In this document: positions 57,232 through 64,000 of the stretch, one piece after another
Layout of the letters: the number at the start of each line of letters is the position of its first letter
Position numbering within the stretch: the first letter of the stretch is position 1
Origin: Streptomyces panaciradicis
GTDB lineage: Bacteria; Actinomycetota; Actinomycetes; Streptomycetales; Streptomycetaceae
NCBI RefSeq assembly: GCF_023516615.1
Contig: NZ_JAMGBF010000017.1
Coordinates: 1 to 64,000, forward strand
Direction of reading: 5' to 3'
Length of the DNA: 64,000 nucleotides
Notes under the pieces: generated by a model
Told to the model about the DNA's origin: nothing
Databases searched by the model: none
The model's input: only the letters and a program-made list of their open reading frames with translations
Position numbers and translations under genes: made by a program

Positions 57232-58383
57232 TCACCCGGCCGACTCCTCCAGCGCCCGCAGCACGTCCGCCACCAGGTCCTCGGGGTCCTCGGCGCCGAC
57301 GGAGAAGCGGATGAAGCCCTCCGGCACCGGATCCCCGCCCCAGCGGCGGCGCCGCTCGGCCGTCGACCGCACGCCGCCGAAGCTCGTCGCGTCGTCCACG
57401 AGACGCAGCGCCTCCAGAAAACGCTCGGCACGCGCGCGCGTGGGCAGCGTGAAGGAGATGACGCAGCCGTAGCGGCGCATCTGCTGAGCGGCGACCTTGT
57501 GCGAGGGGTCGTCGGGCAGCCCCGGATAGCGCAGCCCGCTGATCTCGGGCCGCTCACGCAGTACTTCGGCGAGTGTGAGGGCCGTCGCGCACTGCCGGTC
57601 GACCCGCAGCTGGAGCGTGGCGATCGAACGGTGCGCGAGCCAGGCCTCCATGGGCCCCGGAATGGCGCCGACGATCTTGCGCCAGCGGCGTACGGCCGCC
57701 ATGGCCTCGGCGTCGCGCCCGACGACGTACCCGAGCAGGACGTCCCCGTGCCCCGTGAGCTGCTTGGTGCCGCTGGCCACGGCGAAGTCGGCGCCCAGCT
57801 CCAGCGGACGCTGCCCCAGGGGCGTGGCGAGGGTGTTGTCGACGGCGACGAGCGCACCACGCGCGTGGGCGGCCTCGGTGAGGCGCCGGATGTCGCACAC
57901 GTCGAGCCCGGGGTTGGACGGCGTCTCGATCCACAGCAGCTTCGCGCCGTCGAGGACGTCGAGCTGGGCGTCGTTCGCCGTCGGGGCGGTGCGCACCTCG
58001 ACGCCGTACGCCTCCAGCTGGGCGCGGACCATGGGCAGCACCTGGTAGCCGTCGGTGGGCAGCACGACCACGTCTCCGGCGCTCACCTGGGAGAACAGCA
58101 CGGCAGAGATGGCGGCCATGCCCGAGGCGAAGGTGAGCGTCTCCACGTCCTCGCCGCCGGGTGCCTCCAGTTCGCCGATGGCGCGTTCCAGCAGCGTCCA
58201 GGTGGGGTTGTCGTCGCGGCCGTAGGTGTAGGGGCCGCTGACGTCGCCCGGCAGGTGGAAGTGGGCGGCGAACACGGGCCCGGGCAGGGTCGGCTCGTTC
58301 TTGGCCGTCTCGGGCAGTCCCGCCCGCACCGCGCGCGTGCCGTCACCGTCGCCCGAAGGCCTGCCCGTCGCGGAACCACTCAT
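57232..58383 (-). CDS. PLP enzyme of the cystathionine gamma-lyase/synthase family
   Basis: This 383-residue enzyme of transsulfuration has FASGMAAISAVLF and WIETPSNPGLDVCDI, then VAVDNTLATPLGQRPLELGADF with the PLP-lysine K207 in SGTKQLTGHGD. It acts on cystathionine, homocysteine or a related thioether; sequence alone does not separate lyase from synthase. Its stop overlaps the region of the phosphatase start (58380-58383), so they are cotranscribed. Confidence 0.88.
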   Translation of the reverse strand: MSGSATGRPSGDGDGTRAVRAGLPETAKNEPTLPGPVFAAHFHLPGDVSGPYTYGRDDNPTWTLLERAIGELEAPGGEDVETLTFASGMAAISAVLFSQVSAGDVVVLPTDGYQVLPMVRAQLEAYGVEVRTAPTANDAQLDVLDGAKLLWIETPSNPGLDVCDIRRLTEAAHARGALVAVDNTLATPLGQRPLELGADFAVASGTKQLTGHGDVLLGYVVGRDAEAMAAVRRWRKIVGAIPGPMEAWLAHRSIATLQLRVDRQCATALTLAEVLRERPEISGLRYPGLPDDPSHKVAAQQMRRYGCVISFTLPTRARAERFLEALRLVDDATSFGGVRSTAERRRRWGGDPVPEGFIRFSVGAEDPEDLVADVLRALEESAG

Positions 58384-58871
58384 GCCGCCCGTCCTTCCAC
58401 CTGCTCGCGTACCGCGGCGAGGAGACCCTCGCTCGCCGCCTCCACCATCTCAAGGCACTCCTCGAAGCCGTCCATGCCCCCGTAGTACGGGTCGGGCACG
58501 TCCAGGTCGTCGCCCGCGGCGGGGTCGTAGGAGCGCAGCAGCCGTACCTTCGCCGCGTCCTCCGGAGTCGGCGCGAGACGGCGCAGGGCCTTGAGGTGGC
58601 CGGCGTCGAGGGCGATGACGAGGTCCAGCCGGGAGAACCACGAGGACTGAAACCGGCGGGCGATGTGCGTGCCGTCGTAGCCGTTCTCGCGGAGGACGGA
58701 GACGGTGCGCGGGTCGGCGCCGTCGCCCTCGTGCCAGCCGCCGGTGCCCGCGCTGTCCGCCTCGACCCGGTCGTCGAGCCCGGCCTCCCGCAGGCGGGTG
58801 CGGAAGACGGACTCGGCCATCGGGGAGCGGCAGATGTTGCCGGTGCAGACGAAGCAGACGCGGTAGGTCAT
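58380..58871 (-). CDS. ptpA: Low-molecular-weight protein tyrosine phosphatase (PtpA-like)
   Basis: This 163-residue phosphatase has the P-loop C9-TGNIC-R15-S and the general acid loop DVPDPYYGG. It dephosphorylates tyrosine-phosphorylated proteins. The S. coelicolor PtpA occupies the same chromosomal neighbourhood and affects pigmented antibiotic production. It lies seven bases after the holin-like gene, and its stop overlaps the ATG of the cystathionine enzyme gene. Confidence 0.92.
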   Translation of the reverse strand: MTYRVCFVCTGNICRSPMAESVFRTRLREAGLDDRVEADSAGTGGWHEGDGADPRTVSVLRENGYDGTHIARRFQSSWFSRLDLVIALDAGHLKALRRLAPTPEDAAKVRLLRSYDPAAGDDLDVPDPYYGGMDGFEECLEMVEAASEGLLAAVREQVEGRAA

Positions 58872-58878
58872 CGTCCGC

Positions 58879-59256
58879 TCAGTCCTCGTCCGGCAGGACG
58901 ACGTGCAGCGCCCAGGAGACGATCGAGATGATCAGGCCGCCGAGGACCGCGGTCCAGAAGCCCTCGACGTGGAAGCTCAGGTCGAGCTTGCCGGCCAGCC
59001 ACGACGTCAGCAGCAGCATCAGGGCGTTGACGACCAGCGTGAACAGACCGAGCGTCAGGATGACGAACGGCAGGGACAGCAGCTTCACGATCGGCTTGAC
59101 CAGCCAGTTCACCAGACCGAAGACCAGGGCGACGAGGAGCAGCGTCCAGGCCTTCTTGGCGGTGCTGTCACCAGTCAGGGTGATCTTGTCCAGCAGCCAT
59201 ACCGCGACCGCCAGGGCGCCCGCGTTGGCGATCGTCTTGACTACGAAATTCTTCAT
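58879..59256 (-). CDS. Phage-holin-4-like (PF04020-type) membrane protein
   Basis: This 125-residue protein has four hydrophobic segments (about 8-24, 35-55, 62-88, 105-120). Its pattern WLVKPIVKLLSLPFVILTLGLFTLVVNALMLLL is typical of the phage holin family 4 superfamily 2. Despite the name, these are common chromosomal proteins in actinobacteria without known lytic function. ptpA follows closely. Confidence 0.85.
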   Translation of the reverse strand: MKNFVVKTIANAGALAVAVWLLDKITLTGDSTAKKAWTLLLVALVFGLVNWLVKPIVKLLSLPFVILTLGLFTLVVNALMLLLTSWLAGKLDLSFHVEGFWTAVLGGLIISIVSWALHVVLPDED

Positions 59257-59315
59257 GTGTCTGATCGTGGCAGACCAGATCGGCTACGAGTACGGGGACG
59301 AGGACGGCAACTGCG

Positions 59316-59633
59316 ATGAAGGCATTCCGGCTGGACGAACTGGAGGCGGAACGCGCCGCCAACGACGGCGCCTACCTGCAGTTTCTGCGGGAACGGAACA
59401 TGTCCGTCGGCCTGTACGCGCTCGACGCCGGCGAACATGATCCACAGAAGCCGCACAACCAGGACGAGGTCTACTTCGTCGTGAGCGGCCGCGCCGCCAT
59501 CACCGTCGGCCTGGAGACGACCCAGGTGGCCCGCGGCAGCGTGATCTACGTGCCGGCCGGCGTCGCCCACAAGTTCCACCACATCAGCGAGGACCTGAGG
59601 GTCCTGGTGGTGTTCTCTCCGCCCGAGAGCTGA
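59316..59633 (+). CDS. Small cupin-domain protein
   Basis: This 105-residue protein is a single cupin barrel with metal-ligand motifs PHNQDEVYFVVSG (His and Glu) and VPAGVAHKFHHI (His). It is probably a small metalloenzyme or sensor; the substrate is unknown. GAGGACGG is a weak ribosome site about ten bases before the ATG. It is divergent from the holin-like gene. Confidence 0.85.
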   Translation: MKAFRLDELEAERAANDGAYLQFLRERNMSVGLYALDAGEHDPQKPHNQDEVYFVVSGRAAITVGLETTQVARGSVIYVPAGVAHKFHHISEDLRVLVVFSPPES

Positions 59634-59812
59634 GCCGCGGCCTCGGGGTTCCCTAGGGGTTCGATCAGGGGTGGACAAGGGATGCGAGGCCCCCGCCGGG
59701 CCCCCTCACGGCCCTAGCATCGAGGGCAGGACAGAAGAAGGATCCGGCACAGAGCCCCGGGTCATCGAAGGACCCGGCATAAGCGACGGGCGGAGAGAGA
59801 AGGACGAGAGCA

Positions 59813-60025
59813 ATGGGAGAGATCTTCTCGGGACTGCCCTGGTGGGTGAAGTGGATCGCGGTACCGGTCATCGCCCTGGTCGTGTTCGGGGGACTGATCG
59901 CCTCGGTCGTCGGCTTCGTCATCGGGCTGCTGTTCAAGGCGCTGGTGTTCGTGGCGCTCGTCGGTGGACTGATCTACGTCGTACGGAAGTTCACGTCGAG
60001 CTCCTCGTCGCGCAGCGACTGGTGA
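59813..60025 (+). CDS. DUF5326 small membrane protein
   Basis: This 70-residue protein has two closely spaced hydrophobic helices (VKWIAVPVIALVVFGGLIASVVG and IGLLFKALVFVALVGGLIYVV) and a Ser-rich polar end. It matches DUF5326, a Streptomyces-specific family of unknown function. GAGAGAAGGA precedes the ATG. Confidence 0.82.
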   Translation: MGEIFSGLPWWVKWIAVPVIALVVFGGLIASVVGFVIGLLFKALVFVALVGGLIYVVRKFTSSSSSRSDW

Positions 60026-60225
60026 GGGCCGTGGGAGACCGGTGACCGGTAACGGGAATCACCGGTTCCCTCGGGGGAGGGAAGTTTCCCCGGCAGACCG
60101 TCCGCAAGCGGTGGCGGGCGGTTAGAGTCCGGAACTCGTCGCGGGAACGACCCCAGTGAGCGGCGCACCCCTCCCCGTGTTACCCCACAGCACGGGCCGC
60201 CCCCCTTGTGCTTCGGGAGTGACCC

Positions 60226-61170
60226 TTGGCCACCGTAGACACCGCACTCACCTCCCCCCACGCGCCACCGACCCCGGCGTCCCCCGCCACCCCGTGCCTC
60301 CGGCCCCCGGAACAGCCCGGCCCCGGAACGCAGGAGCGCGCGGCCGGGGCGCCGGCGCCCTCCTGCGCCCCCACCGAGACACCGCGGGCTTCGCACACCA
60401 CGCCTCCTGCCGCACAGCCGCAGTCCGGGACCCTCATCGGTTCGGTCCAGCGGGCGATGAGGCTGCTGGAATGCGTCGCGCGACACGCGCACGGAGCTCC
60501 CGCCAAGCAGCTCGCCCGGGAGACGGGCCTGGCGCTGCCGACGGCGTACCACCTGCTGCGGACCCTCGTGCACGAGGGCTATCTGCGCAGGGAGAAGGGC
60601 CTGTTCTTCCTCGGTGAGGCGGCCGAGCGGCTCGGCAGCAGCGGAGCCCAGCAGAAACGTCGCAGCACGATCGTGGACGCGCTCGCGGGTTTTCGCGACG
60701 CGATCGGCGTGCCCGTGTACTACGCCGTGTACCAGGACGGCGAGATCGCGATCAGGTGCGTCTCCGACACCCCGGGCAATCCGGCGGTCGAGGAGTGGGC
60801 GGACTTCCGCGAGACCGGGCACGCGCACGCCATCGGGCAGTGCCTGCTGTCCCAGCTGGACGAGCAAGGCCGCCGCGATCACCTTCAGCGCCATCCCGTG
60901 CAGCCCGTCACCCCGTACACGGTGCCCGACGGCCGCAGTCTGCTGCGGCGGCTGGAGCGGACCCCGCGGATGGAGACGGTGACGGAGCGGCAGGAGTACG
61001 CGCTCGGGACGGTCTGCGCGGCCATCCCCATCACCGTGGGGACGACGGCCGCCACGATGGCGATCTCCCTGCCGTGCCATCAGGCCGATCGTCTGCTGTC
61101 GGTGGCGCGGCAGTTGCAGAGCGAGATCGGGCGTCTGCTGGGGTCTCTCGCCATCTCTATCAGTATGTGA
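60226..61170 (+). CDS. ssgR: IclR-type regulator SsgR, activator of ssgA
   Basis: This 314-residue regulator has a Pro/Thr-rich N-terminal extension (1-70), an IclR winged helix (SVQRAMRLLECVARHAHGAPAKQLARETGLALPTAYHLLRTLVHEGYLRRE, about 75-130) and an IclR effector domain (about 145-310). The start is TTG 60226, with GGGAG six bases upstream. The gene next downstream is ssgA, and SsgR is the known activator of ssgA in S. coelicolor, so the assignment rests on both family and position. Confidence 0.9.
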   Translation: MATVDTALTSPHAPPTPASPATPCLRPPEQPGPGTQERAAGAPAPSCAPTETPRASHTTPPAAQPQSGTLIGSVQRAMRLLECVARHAHGAPAKQLARETGLALPTAYHLLRTLVHEGYLRREKGLFFLGEAAERLGSSGAQQKRRSTIVDALAGFRDAIGVPVYYAVYQDGEIAIRCVSDTPGNPAVEEWADFRETGHAHAIGQCLLSQLDEQGRRDHLQRHPVQPVTPYTVPDGRSLLRRLERTPRMETVTERQEYALGTVCAAIPITVGTTAATMAISLPCHQADRLLSVARQLQSEIGRLLGSLAISISM

Positions 61171-61268
61171 AAACTCACTCCTTGTGATCTGTTGTGTACG
61201 TTCAGCAATATTTCACCTGTATCAGGGGATGATTCCCAGCCAGACGGCTTCAAATGACGGGGTAGGCG

Positions 61269-61706
61269 ATGCGCGAGTCGGTGCAGGCAGAGGTCATGAT
61301 GAGCTTCCTCGTCTCGGAGGAGCTCTCTTTCCGTATTCCGGTGGAGTTGCGTTACGAGTCCTGCGATCCCTATGCCGTGCGGCTGACCTTCCATCTCCCG
61401 GGCGACGAGCCCGTGACCTGGGCTTTCGGCCGGGAGTTGCTGATCGACGGGGTCGGTACCCCGTCCGGGGACGGCGACGTGCGCGTCTCGCCCGTCGACC
61501 CCGATGCGCTGGGCGATGTCCTGATCCGGCTTCAGGTCGGCCGCGACCAGGCGCTGTTCCGTTCGTCCACCGCCCCGCTCATCGCCTTCCTCGACCGCAC
61601 CGACAAGCTCGTGCCGCTCGGCCAGGAGGGTGCGCTCGCCGACTTCGACGCCCACCTCGACGAGGCGCTGGACCGGATCCTGGCCGAGGAGCAGAGCGCG
61701 GGCTGA
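61269..61706 (+). CDS. ssgA: Sporulation septation protein SsgA
   Basis: This 145-residue member of the SsgA-like protein family stimulates septum formation during sporulation by helping position SsgB and FtsZ. The conserved core SFLVSEELSFRIPVELRYE begins near residue 12, with LTFHLPGDEPVTWAFGRELL and DRTDKLVPLGQE after it. ATG 61269 gives the longer N-terminus MRESVQAEVM; ATG 61299 is an alternative that matches the shorter S. coelicolor form. The 98-base gap after ssgR is AT-rich for this genome and should contain the SsgR-controlled promoter. Confidence 0.93.
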   Translation: MRESVQAEVMMSFLVSEELSFRIPVELRYESCDPYAVRLTFHLPGDEPVTWAFGRELLIDGVGTPSGDGDVRVSPVDPDALGDVLIRLQVGRDQALFRSSTAPLIAFLDRTDKLVPLGQEGALADFDAHLDEALDRILAEEQSAG

Positions 61707-61734
61707 GGACGGTAAGGGCCCAGGGACAGCAGAA

Positions 61735-61757
61735 CCCTTCGGCGCGGGGCCGAAGGG
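61735..61757 (+). terminator. ssgA terminator
   Basis: A 9-bp perfect stem (61735-61743 with 61749-61757) and five-base loop lie 28 bases after the ssgA stop. Confidence 0.65.
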
Positions 61758-61829
61758 ACGCAGGAACGCTTCTCTCGCGCGGGTGAGGTGCCCCCCTCGC
61801 GCAGGTGTGAGCTGTCCCGGGCTCACCAC

Positions 61830-63338
61830 TCAGTGCTTGCGGCGCCGCCCCTTCCCCGAGCGCGCCGGAGCCGAGGACGGCGGCCCCGTCACGGCGGTGG
61901 CGGCCTCCGGCCGGTCCGCCGAGACCACGAGCGCCGCCAGCAGGGTGGTCACCGGCACCGAGGCGACCAGGCCGATGGAGCCCACCAGCGTGCGCACGAT
62001 CTCCTCGGCCACCAGTTCGCTGTTGGCGACCGTCCCCACACTGCTCTGCGCGATGGAGAAGAGCAGCAGCAACGGCAGCGCGGCGCCCGCGTAGGCGAGG
62101 ACGAGGGTGTTGACGACGGACGCGATGTGGTCGCGCCCGATGCGGATGCCGGCCCGGTACAGCCCGCGCCAGCCCATGGCCGGGTTGGCCTCGTGCAGCT
62201 CCCAGACGGCCGAGGTCTGGGTGACGGTGACGTCGTCGAGGACCCCGAGCGAGCCGATGATGACGCCGGCGAGCAGCAGACCGCTCATGTCGATCGACGG
62301 GTACAGGCCGTGGATCAGACCGGTGTTGTCGTCGGTGTTGCCGGTCAGTGCGGCCCAGCCGATGAACTGCGAGCCGAGGACGCCGATCAGCACCAGGGAG
62401 ATCAGGGTGCCGAGCACGGCCACGGAGGTGCGGGCGGACAGGCCGTGGCACATGTAGAGGGCGATCAGCATGATGGCGCTCGCCCCGACGACCGCCACCA
62501 CCAGCGGGTTGGAGCCCTCCAGGATCGCGGGCAGGATGAAGAAGTTCAGGATCAGGAAGCTGATGGCGAGCGCGACCAGCGCCATGACGCCCCGCATCCG
62601 TCCGACGATCACGACGGCGACGGCGAAGATGCCGGCCAGCAGAGCCATCGGGAAGCCCCGGTCGACGTCGGTGACCGAGTACTGCAGGTTCTTCGGCGCG
62701 GAGGGCTCGTAGGCGACCACGACCTTCTCGCCCTGGTGCAGTTGCCGGGACTGGTCCGGCTGCACGATCTCGACGAACGTGCGGCCCTTGTCGTTGCCGG
62801 TGTCGACCCGGACGGTGGCCTTCTTGCAGGTGCCCTTCTCCTCCTGCTGGGCGGAGGAGCCGCCGGCGGTGGAGGTGGCGCCGACCGAGCCCCCGCCGGA
62901 GGCGTTGACCGACTTGCAGCTGACCTCGACGACCCGGGTGACCGTCGCCCGCTGGCTCTGCCGGTCGAAGCCCACGCCGGTCCGCTCGTGCGCCGGGGCG
63001 CCGCCGGGCCACAGCACCGCGAGCCCGACCACCACGGCCGCGGCGAAGGGGATGAGGATCGCCCCGATGACCTTGCGCAGATGCCGGGAGACGGGGGCCG
63101 CCGGGCCGTGGCTGTGACTGTGGCCGTGCCCGCCGCCGGAGCCGTGCCCCTGGCCGTCGATCTCGGGCCCGCGGGGTGAGTGCCCGTGACCTCCGTGTTC
63201 GTGGCCTTGTCCCTGCCTGTGGCCGCCGTACTCGTGCCCGTGCTCATGGACCCCGTGAGGGCCGTGGCCGTCGCCGCTTGCGGAGCCGGACCGGCGGGGT
63301 TGCTCCGGCGGATACGAGGGCGGTTGCGTCGTGGTCAC
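61830..63338 (-). CDS. YibE/F-family membrane protein with His-rich N-terminus
   Basis: This 502-residue protein has a striking N-terminal stretch (residues about 23-80) rich in His and Gly (HGHEYGGH, HGHSHSHG). One membrane helix follows (VIGAILIPFAAAVVVGLAVL), then an extracytoplasmic domain with two cysteines and a C-terminal block of about seven helices of the YibE/F family. The His-rich region looks like a metal-binding sequence, but transport of metal is not established for this family. It starts at GTG 63338 and is divergent from thiC. Confidence 0.85.
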   Translation of the reverse strand: MTTTQPPSYPPEQPRRSGSASGDGHGPHGVHEHGHEYGGHRQGQGHEHGGHGHSPRGPEIDGQGHGSGGGHGHSHSHGPAAPVSRHLRKVIGAILIPFAAAVVVGLAVLWPGGAPAHERTGVGFDRQSQRATVTRVVEVSCKSVNASGGGSVGATSTAGGSSAQQEEKGTCKKATVRVDTGNDKGRTFVEIVQPDQSRQLHQGEKVVVAYEPSAPKNLQYSVTDVDRGFPMALLAGIFAVAVVIVGRMRGVMALVALAISFLILNFFILPAILEGSNPLVVAVVGASAIMLIALYMCHGLSARTSVAVLGTLISLVLIGVLGSQFIGWAALTGNTDDNTGLIHGLYPSIDMSGLLLAGVIIGSLGVLDDVTVTQTSAVWELHEANPAMGWRGLYRAGIRIGRDHIASVVNTLVLAYAGAALPLLLLFSIAQSSVGTVANSELVAEEIVRTLVGSIGLVASVPVTTLLAALVVSADRPEAATAVTGPPSSAPARSGKGRRRKH

Positions 63339-63374
63339 CGCCCGATCATCGCAAGAACGAAAGAGGCCCCCTGT

Positions 63375-63402
63375 TCACCGCGCCCGAAATGACGCTAGCG
63401 TG
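63375..63402 (+). promoter_or_regulatory. Possible thiC promoter
   Basis: TTCACC (63375-63380) and TAGCGT (63397-63402) are spaced by 16 bases, about ten bases before the riboswitch begins. The -35 is poor. Confidence 0.5.
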
Positions 63403-63419
63403 GAGCCACCTTTGCACAC

Positions 63420-63585
63420 GCGGGAGCTCGGAGCACCGGGCTGAGAGGGCGCTGACCTCCGTCCCCACGATGTTTCACGTGGAACATCACCGAACACGAG
63501 TGATGTTCGCCACGAAACGTCGCCAGACGGAAATCGCTGCGTCGACCGCCGAACCTGTTACCGGGTAATGCCGGCGTAGGGAGTA
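63420..63585 (+). promoter_or_regulatory. TPP riboswitch of thiC
   Basis: The 5' segment GCACCGGGCTGAGAGG and the 3' segment GAACCTGTTACCGGGTAATG followed by CCGGCGTAGGGA are the conserved halves of the thiamine pyrophosphate aptamer (thi box). They are separated by an unusually long P3-side insertion of about 95 bases containing a parS-like palindrome. The aptamer ends just before the GGAG-type ribosome site, so translational control of thiC by TPP is likely. Boundaries are approximate. Confidence 0.9.
63472..63485. promoter_or_regulatory. parS-like sequence (one mismatch) inside the riboswitch
   Basis: GTTTCACGTGGAAC differs from parS at one position. It sits in the variable P3 extension of the TPP riboswitch. 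In RNA the change replaces a U-A pair by U-G, so the hairpin is kept. Confidence 0.6.
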
Positions 63586-63591
63586 GGTCTC

Positions 63592-64000
63592 ATGACCAAC
63601 AAGGACGTACGCACGCCTGCCTCCAGCACGGACGAGCAGTCCGTTCAGGGCGATCAGTCCCAGGGGGCCGGGAAGTCCATCGGCTGGCACAAGGCATACG
63701 TCGAGGGCTCGCGCCCCGATCTGCGCGTGCCGGTCCGTCAGGTGCACCTCACCCACGGGCGGTCGGTCACGCTGTACGACACATCCGGCCCGTACACCGA
63801 TCCACTCGTCGACACCGATGTCCGCAGGGGGCTGCCGCCGCTTCGGGAGAACTGGATCATCTCCCGCGGCGACACCGAGGAGTACGCAGGCCGCCCCGTC
63901 CGTCCCGAGGACGACGGCGTCAAGCACACCTCCCCGCGCGGCGGTCTGCGCAACCTCGACGCGGTCTTCCCGGGACGGCCGCGTCTGCCGCGCCGGGGCC
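63592..64000 (+). CDS. thiC: Phosphomethylpyrimidine synthase ThiC (5' part)
   Basis: The first 136 residues of ThiC are present and the gene runs off the window. ThiC is a radical-SAM enzyme that converts aminoimidazole ribotide to the pyrimidine moiety of thiamine. The N-terminus matches the family: IGWHKAYVEGSRPDLRVPVR, then GRSVTLYDTSGPYTDP and GLPPLRENWI. The catalytic cysteine motif lies beyond the window. A TPP riboswitch precedes it. Confidence 0.95.
   Translation, partial: MTNKDVRTPASSTDEQSVQGDQSQGAGKSIGWHKAYVEGSRPDLRVPVRQVHLTHGRSVTLYDTSGPYTDPLVDTDVRRGLPPLRENWIISRGDTEEYAGRPVRPEDDGVKHTSPRGGLRNLDAVFPGRPRLPRRG

Noticed and set aside
57124..58485. 453-codon plus frame opposite the cystathionine lyase gene
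   Set aside because: Antisense shadow; no ribosome site and composition unlike a protein.
58879..59256. Prophage remnant because of a holin-like protein
   Set aside because: This membrane family is widespread on actinobacterial chromosomes; no other phage genes lie nearby.

Overview
The window is the replication-origin region of a Streptomyces chromosome. The evidence is the high GC content with third-position bias, the frequent GTG starts, a dnaA gene with a very long domain II, an origin with about 19 DnaA boxes between dnaN and dnaA, many copies of the 14-bp parS palindrome, SsgR/SsgA sporulation proteins, FemX, and an integrated actinomycete element. Gene order follows the S. coelicolor core from gyrA to thiC as I know it. 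I cannot name the species.

Layout. 1-3271: the replication-excision-integration end of an actinomycete integrative and conjugative element (AICE: small zinc-ribbon protein, RepSA-type initiator, Xis, Int) inserted at the 3' end of a tRNA-Ile(GAT) gene. The rest of the element lies to the left, outside the window. 3360-13177, minus strand: DUF3566 membrane protein, gyrA, gyrB, DUF721/DciA-like protein, recF, gnd and dnaN, all reading away from the origin. 13370-13942: oriC. 14051-16003: dnaA, read toward oriC. 16388-22426, plus strand: rpmH, rnpA, yidD, yidC, jag, rsmG, parA, parB. 22605-24782: acetyltransferase, then trxA and trxB (minus) behind a sigma-R type promoter. 24976-33244, minus: zinc-finger anti-sigma factor, SigM-like ECF sigma factor, pseudokinase, MurJ, and a large secreted DUF6049 protein. 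33513-38853: CCA-adding enzyme, LppU-like protein, MFS transporter, inositol-phosphate synthase and its PadR-type neighbour. 39206-46352: class A penicillin-binding protein, GT87 membrane glycosyltransferase, alanine-racemase-like protein, FemX, small membrane protein. 46617-48353: rpsF-ssb-rpsR-rplI. 48509-51783: MATE exporter and dnaB. 51848-61170: serine hydrolase, two acetyltransferases, HAD phosphatase, NUDIX hydrolase, LysR regulator, cystathionine lyase-like enzyme, PtpA-type phosphatase, holin-like membrane protein, cupin, DUF5326. 60226-61706: ssgR and ssgA. 61830-63338: YibE/F protein. 63420-64000: a TPP riboswitch and the start of thiC.

How it fits together. The window holds most of the initiation and segregation apparatus: oriC, DnaA, the sliding clamp, gyrase, RecF, a putative helicase loader, DnaB, SSB, ParA/ParB and 12 perfect parS sites. 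A second large block builds cell wall: MurJ, the pseudokinase, the class A PBP, FemX and the racemase-like protein. SsgR/SsgA link to sporulation septation. The most interesting unexplained structure is the layering of signals. parS palindromes are extended into terminator-like hairpins, lie inside coding sequence, and one near-match lies inside the thiC riboswitch. DnaA boxes also occur away from oriC, upstream of dnaB, parA and dnaA and in a hairpin after dnaN.
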